Positions 36,401 through 44,397 of a DNA stretch of 64,000 bases are shown here, piece by piece. Each line of letters begins with the position of its first letter. Position 1 is the stretch's first letter. The notes beneath the pieces are model-generated. The model was not told the DNA's origin, did no database searches, and was given only the letters and a program-made list of their open reading frames with translations. Source of the DNA: Calliopum simillimum (lineage: Eukaryota > Arthropoda > Insecta > Diptera > Lauxaniidae); assembly GCA_951812925.1 (NCBI GenBank), contig OX638372.1:67101407-67165406 (forward strand). Reading direction: 5' to 3'. A program made the position numbers and the translations under genes.

Positions 36401-39400
36401 CTAAAAAATCACAGTATAGGCGCTGAAAAGGACGCTCTGTGACAAAAGCATTGCCCATAGGGGGTCTTAAAGTTTGATTCACTGCTTTCATTGACTTACA
36501 CATGTCGCAAGCTTTGACAAAATTATACACATCACGAGCTAAAGTAGGCCAGAAATATTTTTGTTTGATTCGCGCCAAAGTTTTCGCATAACCACCGTGA
36601 CAACTAACTTCTGAATCATGCGCATTTTTAATAATAGATTCAGTTAAAGTCTTGGGGACCCACAAACGCCAGAGGTTATCCTCTTCATCCTCAATGCCTT
36701 GTCGAAATTGTACTCGTTTGTACACGAAGTTGTCAGACACGCAAACATCAGGCAACATATCTATATTTTCATTAACGGTCCTTCGCAAATCTTCATATTC
36801 TAAACTTTCAAATTCTGGCGACTCTAAGTCTACTTCAAACGAAATCTCACTCGCTACTAATTCATCAACGTCAAATCGTGATAAGGTATCAGGAACCACG
36901 TTAAGTGATCCTTTTCTATGCTCCATAGTAAAATCGAAGCCTTGCAATTTTAAACACCAGCGCGCCATACGACCATGCAGTTCTTTTTGGGTCATAAGCC
37001 ATTTAAGGCTGGAATGATCCGTGATAATACGGAAAGGAACACCCTCCACATATGGTCTGAAACGGTCAACGCTAATTATAGCTGCTAAGCATTCTAGCTC
37101 TGTAACTGTATAGTTACGTTGAGCCTTATTCAGTTTTTTGGAAACATAAGCAATAGGCCTTTCTCTACCCTCATCATCGAGCTGATACAATACTCCACCA
37201 ACACCAACTGTCGAGGCATCGCATTGCACAATAAATTCACGCGAAAAGTCTGGTTGTGCCAGAACTGGAGCGGATGACAATGCTTCTTTTAACTTTTCAA
37301 AAGCTTCGACAGCTTCAGGGGTTAAATGAAAAGGTTTTGACGATTTGGCTGTGCAATCAGTTAAAGGGCCAGCAATGCTTGCAAAATTGTTAACAAAAGA
37401 GCGATACCAATTGGCCATGCCAATGAAGCGACGTGTTTGTCGAATAGACTTGGGTAAAGGGAATTCAGTGATTGCCCGCACTTTGTCGGGGTCAACCTTT
37501 AAACAACCGAAACCTATCCGGTATCCTAAATATTTTATCTCTTTTTGGCAAAACTTACTTTTGCTTACATTTATTGTCAAGCCAGCATTTTTAAGGCATT
37601 TTGCAACTTCGGATAAGAGTTTTAAATGAGCATCAAAATCTGAACTACAGACGAGTAAATCGTCCAGATAAACAAAGACATTTTCACGAAACTTGGACGG
37701 AATAACTTTGTCCATTAGCCTACTCATGGCTTGTGGACCATTACATAGGCCAAAAGGCATGACCTTGAAATGGTAGAGAGGTCTACCTGGGACAGCGAAA
37801 GCGGTCTTCTCCTTAGATGATTCCGTAAGTTTAATTTGGAAAAATGCGTCCTTTAAGTCTATTCCACTTATGAAATGTGTATCTTTTAAGCGGCTGAGCA
37901 AGCCGTTGATATGTGGAAGCGGATATGAATCCTTCTTTGTAAGAGTGTTTAATTTCCTCGAATCGAGGCACATTCTTACCTTACCAGGCTTACGGACGAT
38001 AACAACAGGACTACACCAAGGAGAATTGGATTCCTCTATTACCCCCATCTTGAGTAACCTATCCAACTCTTTATATGCTTCTTCTTGCCTAGGTGGCGAA
38101 AGTGGAAAATGCTTTGATTTAACTGGCACAGCGTCGCCTGTATCTATATGATGCTCAAGCAATTGTGTACAGCCTAAACCATATTTTTCGTACGAAGGAA
38201 ATTGCATAATGACTTTATCTAATTCAAGTTTTTGAACAGCGTTCAAATCATGAAAATTTAATGAATACGTGGAATCAAGTTCTAAAGAATTAACTTCAGG
38301 TATAATATCAGGTGCAAGAGCAAACTCGCGCCAGAAATTTACGCCGAGATATGCAGACTGAGTAAGTGAAGGTACAATGTAAAAGTCTATATTTTTCGTT
38401 ACTCCTTTGTAAGTAACAGGCAAGCAGCAAAAACCAACTACTTTTTGCTTAGCTCCATCAGCAGTGGACAAAAACAATTTTAATGATTTAAGGTGTAGAT
38501 TATTATTTTCTAAAAACTCTATACTACTTTTACCGAGCACAGACACATTAGCTCCTGAGTCTAATAACCCAAGGAAAGTATCATTGAGAATAGTTATTTG
38601 CGCAAAAGGACGATCGTCTGCGCGATCAAATAATTTTGTTGCTGCTAAAACTTTTCTACAATGTTTACGCTTCTGAAATCTTAATCGACATTTTAAAATT
38701 GCCTTAGAAGGAACAAAACGTTTTTGAAAAATCTCTGATTTTGCTTTTTCATACCGTAACTTACGTTCATGAAGACTTAAAAATTGTAAATTTGTCTGAC
38801 AAGAAAAGTCGCGATTAGTGGGTTTTAAAATTTGAATGTCTGGGATTTTATTGTCTTTTTCGACTGCAAACCTTTGGTTTGGCAAGTCTACTTCAGATTT
38901 TATTGAAAACTCGGGGTGTTGCGGGAAGAACGAGTGTCCCCGGTTGCCAACTCGCTCCGTCTGAAATTTCCCTGGTGCAAATTAGTGCAGTTTGGAGTTG
39001 TGACTCCTTTTTGCCCACATTTGAAACAAAAAATGTTTCTTGTTTCACTAGGACAATAAATATACGAATGTCCGAATAACAAACAGTTCCAGCACTGGAT
39101 TTTGGAATAATCAGCACGACGTGGAAACTGTAACGCCTCTACTTGCGGATCTGATTCCGCTTCAGTTTCGTCACTATTCAAATTTGTACTGACGTCAAGC
39201 TCATTGACATGCCGACCAGTACTTACCGTTGAAGAAAACCTATTTTCAGTAAGCAATTTCTCACCTTTCCGAGCCAACTCTCTCAAATTTCCTAAAGTGG
39301 TTGCTCGTGAATTAAAAAGCATTAACTTTAAATTAGCATTGACATTTTTCTTGATAACGTCCATCAAGGCTGTTTCAGAAAGAGGTTCGCTCAATTTGGA

Positions 39401-42400
39401 ATTCATAGTAACAATGGCTGTATGAAAATCTTCATACGATTCTTTAGCCCATTGTTTCCGTGAATAAATTTTCAAAATTACATCTTGGTCCGTTTCCAAT
39501 GAACCAAACTCTTTCTGCAACGCATCTTTCAACACTGCAAATGTTGCGTTTCTATTTTGCTGAGAAAATAGCCAATACCAAGACTCTGCCTTCCCCGTTA
39601 GGAAAATATGGAAATTTGCCATTAAATGGTCATGAGAACATCGCGAACGTTGACATAAAGTCTCAATTTTAAACAAAAAATCAGCCACGCTGCCTAATCC
39701 ATCATAGGATACTTTCCAATCTTTAAGGTGCACAGTATAGCTGCCTGACGAATTTTCGTTCAATCCAGCACTTGGCTGTGACATCTGCGAAGACTGAGCT
39801 ACAGTGCTTAACAAATGTAGATTTTGTGGAACCTGACTAGCAACTCCTGGTAATTGTAAATTTTGTGGAGCCTGATCACTAACGCTTGGTGCAAGTTCTG
39901 ACATGGCAATATTTAAAGCTGAAACATTTTCAGTTATGGCTCTTAATTCCTGCCTAAACCCTTCTTGAGTATTGCGTATGGTATTTTCTACAAGGCTTAC
40001 TAAGGCAGCTACTGACGTCACATCCATGTTGGCTGGTGGTGCCTCTGGAGGTTCATTGTTATTAGGCATGTTGTTTACTAAATTAGGTTGTAAAAACCGA
40101 AACAAAACACACTCTTGGTCAACAATTGGATTTTGAACGGAATGATTATGAATCTCAGCACTATTATCGTTTGACTGATCCACAGTACTACTGGCTGATT
40201 GAACCGAATAATTTGACACGTTTGGGTTAGGTTGGTTTAATGAATTTGATGGAGGTGAGTGTACAACACGTCTTGCGTTATTAACGGGTGAAAAAGATAA
40301 AAGGTTTGATCCGCGTGAACCTGAAGGAAGGTTGTCGCTACCTCTACTGCTACCGAACGAATTGTTACCTCTACCCCTACCGAGAGAATTTCGATCTCTG
40401 TTATTATTTCGCACTGTTTTGCGAGTATCCATAAAACACGTCAATAATTAAATTCAGTTCGCGTAATGTCCGAGAACCAAGAACGAAGAATTGCTTCAGA
40501 ATAATCGAGTTTTTCTTCGTAGTAAAAACTTTTAAATTATATCAGTTTTCCGTAATAATTAGATTTTAACGAAAAAATCGTTTCAAAATCAAATCAGTGA
40601 TGCAATCAAAATATTAAAAAGGAATGCTGAGTTATGACAAATGTGGTATAGCTAAAAGTTTACATGGAACTAACAGTGCACAAGTACCTATATTATTTTA
40701 TGTACTGACTACTGTAACATTATAAAAAAAAAAAATATGGCAAATCGTTCAAAATTCAAACGATGACTCAAAATTCAAATCGAAATTTTTCTCTGTGTAC
40801 TACGGAATACTATACAAATTTTTAAGCGTAAGAATCTTTAGCAACAGGTACCTTGAACAGATAATCCTGGACTTAAAAATTCCATGCCTGTTAAATTTTA
40901 CTACAATTCACGATTGGCAACGCAAGCAACGAACTATCATTAACTTCGGACTCAACCGCACTGAAAAAAATTCAAAAATTATTTAAAAAATCTTTTTTTT
41001 TTTAAGTTATGTATTCGTAGGAAACACCTTAGAAGAATAACTGCTGAGTATTTAAACATTCAACCTGCAACGTGGCTCAGAAATTTAATTTCCAATTAAC
41101 CAGGACTAAGTTGATATTGTTTAAAAACTAGACGTCAAATCAATAATTTTTTTTTTTTTAACTTCTAAAATGCTTCACACGCAGCGAAAAAAAATCCGAT
41201 CCATGACTACTTTAGTTTCCGATAAATTGAAAAATGAAAATCTTTTAAATTTAAATAAAAACTTCAACCAAATTTTATTTGAAATAAGACTTGTTAAGTG
41301 ATATTGAAAAAAATAATCAATAAAAAATAACTTAGCTTGCTCCTCGTTGGGCGCCATCTATGTTACGCGTGCGTCTTTTGAAATGTCAAATTCAAATCAA
41401 AGCAAAAAAAAATAAAATTTCTATTACAGTGCAATCAGGTATAAAGCGGCATGAAAAATTCTTAAGCTCCGGCTAGGCTACCCCATGGTCGTGCTTCTCC
41501 CTAATATAACTTGACGCGTAATCATAGTAATCATGCCATTTTGGTAGCTGTCAAAAATATCAAACAAACTAAGCATTTCGCTACTAAATCGGCAACTAAA
41601 ATCGTAATCTAGTGACTTGGTGTTGTTTTTGTCACTTGGAGTGCATTTTTCCCTCCCCACCTATGGCAAATCCAGCACTCATTATTCATGGAATTGCCCC
41701 TAGACTGAAATCCATGTTCTAAATTCCCAAAAACTATTTGTACTGTGTTTTTCACGACTTCCAATGCAGACGACGACTTACTCGAAATAATACAATCAGC
41801 ATGTCGTTCGCCTTGTTCTTCTTCTTTGACGTCTCCCGCTGTATTGTTGCTGTCACACTTTGCACAGTGGCGCTGGCTTGGGTTTTGTTATGTTGAAATT
41901 GTCTTTGTTTCTTTATGTACTTTTTTTTTCTATATTTCCATCGTTGCGTCGACGATTATATTGTATTATACGTGTATATATATATACAATTTTTGATACA
42001 TATAATACATATAATGTATTGTGTAAAAATTATACAATAGAGAACTTTTTTTAGTGAATTGCAAAAAAAGACATTTTTGCAATATCACGAAACTAAAAGT
42101 CTAATTTTGACACTTGTGCACTTTGTTTGTTTTTAGAATTAAAAAAAAAAACCTTTGCAATGCACTTAATAGAATTTTGGTTATTAAAATGAGAATAACG
42201 AATTTACGCGCAAGCCAAATTCTAACACAAATTCACCGCGTTATCAATAATTGCCAGATTTGATTTCTGTTTTAAGTATTTAAATGGCGTATTCCGTTTA
42301 ATTTTAATATTCCGGCCATTACAGAAATAAATTACCGACCGCGAGTTCTATTGAATTTTTTTTTATCTTTCCGCTCCGCGTTAATTGCAACTTATTCGTT

Positions 42401-43222
42401 GTACAGTCTATCGGCAACTGATTTTTGCAAAAACTTTCTGATGCAATTAAACGCCGTTCTTTGTTCCCGTTTTACTTTGGCCTTCACCAACACTCTCACA
42501 AAATGTCACCTCATTTTTGGCCTTCAAATAAGAAAAAAATGTTAGTGTGTACTCACTCACAAACCCAAGCCAATGATCGCAAGGGAGATGGTGATAAAAA
42601 AAATGAAATTCCGTGTACATTTTGTGAGTGTGTTAGTGAATGGCATTTTTCGAACATGGAATAGGGTCCGTTTACATTTTTGAACGCTACGTAGCAATTA
42701 ACCCAGAAGACAATTCGCTCGGTGCAGCAGTGTGCTACCACCGTTACAAGTTATTGAGATCAAATTCAGATTTTTGTCTTCCACATTGTTGTAATATCAA
42801 ACTCCTGATGTTCGGGTTAGAAACTCTTGATTTTCACACAATAAGTTGGCATATTCACAAGACTATATGGAATTTACTATGAAACCATTTCTCATCATCG
42901 CCGTACGGACTTGGCGACTGGAAAGTATAGAAAAAGTGGATCCACGCTGCCTTTATCTTCATTTTGGATTTTTAATTTTACTTTGCTTTTTATTAACACT
43001 GACTTATAATAAAATTTGTACTCATTTAAATAAGTGGGGCTTTAGTAATTCTCCTCATCAAATTTTAGTTTTTAATTTACTAATTTACTTACTGAAAATT
43101 CCACATTTTTTTGCCACTTTTTTCCATTCATTATCGGCTTGAACTTTATCTTTATTATAGTTGGGATTCGTTTTGTCCCACAAAATGCTTCTTTTCCGCA
43201 CTTCATTTATTAAAACCAACAT
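26987..43222 (-). CDS. Double-MADF/BESS domain protein (three-exon model, 15 kb intron)
   Basis: Joined on the minus strand: 43222-43093, 28056-27679, 27498-26987; 1020 nt, 339 aa. MADF domains are Myb-like DNA-binding modules; BESS motifs mediate protein contacts. Together they mark insect transcription regulators of the Adf1/Dip3 type, presumably nuclear. MADF1 spans residues 3 to about 100 (LINEVRKRSILWDKTN, then KKKWRNLRDQF). MADF2 starts near 126 (HVIPVLINEVRKRNFLWDKT) and continues KKKWRSLRDQFLKELKK across the second splice. A BESS motif (FLKSLLPYFEKLDAIQQ) lies at about 293-328. Both introns fall at the same phase and the same place in each MADF, so the gene looks like an internal duplication. 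Exon 1 is linked by phase and domain logic only; it could belong to another gene. Confidence 0.7.
27679..28056 (-). CDS. MADF/BESS gene exon 2
   Basis: Between an acceptor (T-rich then AG, just above 28056) and the donor GTAAGT at 27678. It encodes the C-terminal half of one MADF domain (KKKWRNLRDQF..GKWQYFQSLLFL) followed by the N-terminal half of the next. This is strong evidence that an N-terminal MADF half must be supplied by an upstream exon. Confidence 0.82.
28130..29713. mobile_element. 1.6 kb palindromic element in the MADF gene intron
   Basis: GAGTGATTCTTTGCGTTAT at the left is mirrored by ATAACGCAAAGAATCACTC at the right. Arms extend about 0.75 kb and include repeated AATTTTTCATAAAATTTTTT and ATAATGGGTTAA segments. 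The centre lies near 28900. Non-coding. No clear target duplication. Confidence 0.85.
29797..31888. mobile_element. Foldback element, GGCGACGGGATG family, copy 1 (9-bp duplication)
   Basis: Termini are GGCGACGGGATGTTAGCACC and its inverted copy at 31888. TAAAGAACA flanks both ends (29788-29796 and 31889-31897). Each arm starts with three diverged units of about 150 bp built on GATGTTAGCACCCCATTTAT and GGTTTGGCTAATTGGTCAGC. The right arm lacks about 350 bp that pair in copy 2, so this copy has an internal deletion near 31135. No protein is encoded. Confidence 0.92.
31898..32622. other. Unassigned DNA in the MADF gene intron
   Basis: No recognisable ORF or repeat. Confidence 0.35.
32623..33117. 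repeat. Palindromic MITE-like repeat, about 500 bp
   Basis: GTCACGTCTGAGATCCGAGT (about 32658) is mirrored by ACTCGGATCTCAGACGTGAT (about 33061). Pairing also covers CTTTTGTTGGCGGCATTGAATAGC and its mirror near 32970. Non-coding. Confidence 0.75.
33137..34524 (-). repeat. 3' LTR of the gypsy element
   Basis: On the minus strand it begins TGTAACGGTGG and ends GCGTAACA. Compared by eye with 41361-42748, I found only one difference (34120 T versus 42344 A). The small ORFs it contains appear identically in the other LTR and are not genes. Confidence 0.95.
34525..35582 (-). other. 3' untranslated region of the gypsy element
   Basis: No ORF of note follows pol. The bases next to the LTR (minus strand AAAACAAAGCAGG) are purine-rich and could serve as the polypurine tract. 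Imperfect tandem copies of AGCCGCCCAATCTGGGAACA with AGACGCT occur at about 35340-35470. Confidence 0.6.
35340..35470 (-). repeat. Tandem repeat in the gypsy 3' UTR
   Basis: Three imperfect units contain GCCGCCC(A/C)(A/T)..TGGG(A/T)ACAGACGCT at about 35353, 35400 and 35435. Unit spacing is 40-50 bp. Confidence 0.65.
35583..38969 (-). CDS. pol: gypsy Pol polyprotein (protease, RT, RNase H, integrase)
   Basis: The open frame lies -1 relative to gag. Numbering from codon 38885, the order is aspartic protease (LLDSGANVSVLG, Asp109), reverse transcriptase (FFQIKL, VMPFGLCNGP, FVYLDDLL with YLDD at 406-409), RNase H (QCDAS Asp556, ELECLAAI Glu, TDHSS Asp623) and integrase. The integrase has the HHCC zinc finger (His756, His763, Cys793, Cys796) and the DDE triad Asp826, Asp886, Glu921. 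All catalytic residues are present and the frame is uninterrupted, so the copy may be competent. The frame has no ATG near its start; expression as a Gag-Pol fusion by frameshifting is expected. The given upstream limit is the candidate slip site. Confidence 0.95.
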   Translation of the reverse strand, partial: KFQTERVGNRGHSFFPQHPEFSIKSEVDLPNQRFAVEKDNKIPDIQILKPTNRDFSCQTNLQFLSLHERKLRYEKAKSEIFQKRFVPSKAILKCRLRFQKRKHCRKVLAATKLFDRADDRPFAQITILNDTFLGLLDSGANVSVLGKSSIEFLENNNLHLKSLKLFLSTADGAKQKVVGFCCLPVTYKGVTKNIDFYIVPSLTQSAYLGVNFWREFALAPDIIPEVNSLELDSTYSLNFHDLNAVQKLELDKVIMQFPSYEKYGLGCTQLLEHHIDTGDAVPVKSKHFPLSPPRQEEAYKELDRLLKMGVIEESNSPWCSPVVIVRKPGKVRMCLDSRKLNTLTKKDSYPLPHINGLLSRLKDTHFISGIDLKDAFFQIKLTESSKEKTAFAVPGRPLYHFKVMPFGLCNGPQAMSRLMDKVIPSKFRENVFVYLDDLLVCSSDFDAHLKLLSEVAKCLKNAGLTINVSKSKFCQKEIKYLGYRIGFGCLKVDPDKVRAITEFPLPKSIRQTRRFIGMANWYRSFVNNFASIAGPLTDCTAKSSKPFHLTPEAVEAFEKLKEALSSAPVLAQPDFSREFIVQCDASTVGVGGVLYQLDDEGRERPIAYVSKKLNKAQRNYTVTELECLAAIISVDRFRPYVEGVPFRIITDHSSLKWLMTQKELHGRMARWCLKLQGFDFTMEHRKGSLNVVPDTLSRFDVDELVASEISFEVDLESPEFESLEYEDLRRTVNENIDMLPDVCVSDNFVYKRVQFRQGIEDEEDNLWRLWVPKTLTESIIKNAHDSEVSCHGGYAKTLARIKQKYFWPTLARDVYNFVKACDMCKSMKAVNQTLRPPMGNAFVTERPFQRLYCDFLGPYPCSKTKNSHLFIAIDHFTKFLFLKPMRAATSSNVISYFQTEIFPTFGVPQFIHSDNGKQFVSKEMQDFFSSYGVTHIKTGLYSPQANASERANREIISKIRCYLINDKDHTNWDKHIPQILSILRSDFHSAIKGSPYYALFGQNMCQHGSAYKILKKLDSLRHDQITIEQKGEVLHRIRDKIERNLVIAHEKAAKTYNTRSKEISYREGQEVFRKNHALSKFSQGINAKFLPKFLKCRVRKKLGNALYEIEDLQGKLEGTFHASDLRPN
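38900..40432 (-). CDS. gag: gypsy Gag
   Basis: 510 aa from the first ATG (40432) to a TAA at 38900. The N-terminal part is rich in Arg, Asn, Ser and Gly. The middle contains a capsid-like region (WYWLFSQQNRNATF, AKESYEDFHTAIV). Two C-terminal zinc knuckles follow. The first is a perfect CX2CX4HX4C (about 447-460). The second, about 469-482, has Val where His is expected. Gag packages the RNA. It overlaps the pol frame by about 70 bp. Confidence 0.93.
   Translation of the reverse strand: MDTRKTVRNNNRDRNSLGRGRGNNSFGSSRGSDNLPSGSRGSNLLSFSPVNNARRVVHSPPSNSLNQPNPNVSNYSVQSASSTVDQSNDNSAEIHNHSVQNPIVDQECVLFRFLQPNLVNNMPNNNEPPEAPPANMDVTSVAALVSLVENTIRNTQEGFRQELRAITENVSALNIAMSELAPSVSDQAPQNLQLPGVASQVPQNLHLLSTVAQSSQMSQPSAGLNENSSGSYTVHLKDWKVSYDGLGSVADFLFKIETLCQRSRCSHDHLMANFHIFLTGKAESWYWLFSQQNRNATFAVLKDALQKEFGSLETDQDVILKIYSRKQWAKESYEDFHTAIVTMNSKLSEPLSETALMDVIKKNVNANLKLMLFNSRATTLGNLRELARKGEKLLTENRFSSTVSTGRHVNELDVSTNLNSDETEAESDPQVEALQFPRRADYSKIQCWNCLLFGHSYIYCPSETRNIFCFKCGQKGVTTPNCTNLHQGNFRRSELATGDTRSSRNTPSFQ
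38963..38969 (-). promoter_or_regulatory. Candidate -1 ribosomal frameshift heptamer A AAT TTC
   Basis: On the minus strand the gag codons read A-AAT-TTC, the X XXY YYZ pattern. The -1 frame is open from the preceding codons into pol, and a stop in that frame lies only a few codons upstream. This is the only such heptamer noticed in the overlap. Confidence 0.6.
41339..41356 (-). promoter_or_regulatory. Primer-binding site, tRNA-Lys type
   Basis: TGGCGCCCAACGAGGAGC begins 4 nt after the end of the minus-strand 5' LTR. It begins with TGGCGCCCAACG, as do Lys-tRNA-primed elements including Drosophila gypsy. Confidence 0.8.
41361..42748 (-). repeat. 5' LTR of the gypsy element
   Basis: Same length and, apart from one noted substitution, apparently the same sequence as 33137-34524. 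It carries the promoter for minus-strand transcription of the element. Confidence 0.95.
43093..43222 (-). CDS. Predicted exon 1 of the MADF/BESS gene
   Basis: ATG at 43222 is followed by 43 codons forming the N-terminal half of a MADF domain (LVLINEVRKRSILWDKTNP). It ends with one base before the donor GTAAGT. An in-frame TAA lies about 40 bp upstream, so this ATG is the first available. The splice phase matches exon 2 at 28056 exactly, and the joined region restores the KKKW block at the expected spacing. Confidence 0.68.
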
Positions 43223-43384
43223 TTCTACTAAATTAACGCAAAACGCTGCGGAGAAAACATAAGCGATGGAAAATTAACGCATCGCATCGTGCTTGTAGCA
43301 AAAAACCTAAATTACAAAAAAAGGTTATCTATCTTTGTTTTGGTTGTCTGGTAAACAAAAACAAAGATAATGCTTTTTTCATTG

Positions 43385-43392
43385 TGACGTCA
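43385..43392. promoter_or_regulatory. CRE/ATF-like palindrome TGACGTCA
   Basis: Perfect consensus octamer 163 bp upstream of the predicted MADF gene ATG. One 8-mer can occur by chance. Confidence 0.35.
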
Positions 43393-43691
43393 CGAGTGCT
43401 TTATCGGGTTTTTTACACGAAAGTGTACCCATCAAACAGGTCATCAATATGTCAGATCGAGTTTGTGTTTACATGTTTAATAAAGGCCCTGTTAACGAGC
43501 AAACTAGCCATCAATATTCAGCGATGCCAACTTCACTGAATTTATGACGAGAAGCTGATCATGTAAACACTCATCAACATGTATTGAAAACCAGTTTGCC
43601 GAAAAATAAAAATTTCTGCAGTACGTTGACTTTATTCATTTTCGTCAGTTAAGAAAAGATGTCAAAGAGTGTACATCTTGCGGAATTGAAA

Positions 43692-43825
43692 AAAGCAAGC
43701 AAATTTATCTGTTAAATTAGGCACTTTTGTTGTTGCTTGCCCATTCGTTTCTCAGAAAATGTTTAATTAAGCGCTGGAAACAGTTGTCTAAAACACAGCT
43801 ATTGTAATATCCGTAATATCCAATT
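43692..43825. repeat. Repeat fragment shared with 53205-53330
   Basis: Direct copies share TTTATCTGTTAAATTA, CCCATTCGTTTCTCAGAAA, TTTAATTAAGCGCTG and CTATTGTAATATCCG. Here the sequence continues uninterrupted after ATATCCG, giving an empty-site reference for the LTR at 53323. Confidence 0.75.
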
Positions 43826-44037
43826 TTATCCCGTAACATTTTGTACCTTAAGCGGGGTATACACTAGCGATCATGGCCATCAGTCATATATGGTTGCTGA
43901 CGGTGGTTGATTGATGACTGACGAAAAATAGCGGTCACACACGAAAACAAGAGAAATTTGAGCAAAAGTGACGAACTTGATCGATAGTCTGTACCCGCTC
44001 TTAGACTGTGACATTTTAACAGTTGGTGCCAACTAGG

Positions 44038-44113
44038 GCACGTCAAATTTCTAGGCAAGCGGAGGGAAGTGGTGTTTTCATTTCCCTCCGTTTGCCTACA
44101 AATTTGACGTGCC
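44038..44113. repeat. Short hairpin upstream of Dip-C
   Basis: GGCACGTCAAATTT..GGCAAGCGGAGGGAA pairs with TTCCCTCCGTTTGCC..AAATTTGACGTGCC across a 13-base loop. The stem is about 30 bp. It may be a tiny MITE or a structured leader. Confidence 0.7.
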
Positions 44114-44288
44114 TTGCGTGCCCATGCCCTTCGTGTGAGTTCGCACTTGCAAGACGGGAATCGGCAGCACCGCCCATTGATAAGAAATCACAAAAAATTT
44201 GCAAAGACAGCTGTTTTATTGTATTCTTCATACATATATATTTTTGTTATTGTGTGGTTTACTGCGCTGATTGTGCAGTGTAATCAGC

Positions 44289-44304
44289 AAAGATAATTAT
44301 CTTT
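44289..44304. promoter_or_regulatory. Palindromic GATA pair upstream of Dip-C
   Basis: AAAGATAATTATCTTT contains two inverted GATA motifs about 95 bp before the Dip-C ATG. GATA factors drive gut and fat-body genes in flies; involvement here is inference. Confidence 0.35.
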
Positions 44305-44397
44305 GGTAATCAGTGATTAGTATTTAACTTAAACTTATTGTACTGGACAAAGTTTATTTCAGTTTAACGCAAACAATTGAACGTAAATAGTCAAACA

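Larger units (their letters stand above)
33137..42748 (-). mobile_element. Full-length Ty3/gypsy LTR retrotransposon, recently inserted
   Basis: Two 1388-bp LTRs flank gag and pol on the minus strand. The 4-bp duplication AGTT sits outside both (33133-33136 and 42749-42752). Order from the minus-strand 5' end: LTR, primer-binding site, leader, gag, pol (protease-RT-RNase H-integrase), 3' untranslated region, LTR. There is no envelope-like ORF. The long LTRs and Lys-type primer site recall the Osvaldo/Ulysses-like group, which is inference. It lies in the same orientation as the surrounding MADF gene. Confidence 0.95.
43223..44397. promoter_or_regulatory. Divergent intergenic region between the MADF gene and Dip-C
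   Basis: About 1.2 kb. It contains the CRE-like octamer TGACGTCA (43385-43392), a repeat shared with 53205-53330, a 76-bp hairpin (44038-44113) and a palindromic pair of GATA sites (44289-44304). Both flanking genes read outward, so their promoters should lie here. Confidence 0.55.

Noticed and set aside
36652..38676. Plus-strand frames of 70-121 codons
   Set aside because: They are antisense shadows of the gypsy pol frame.
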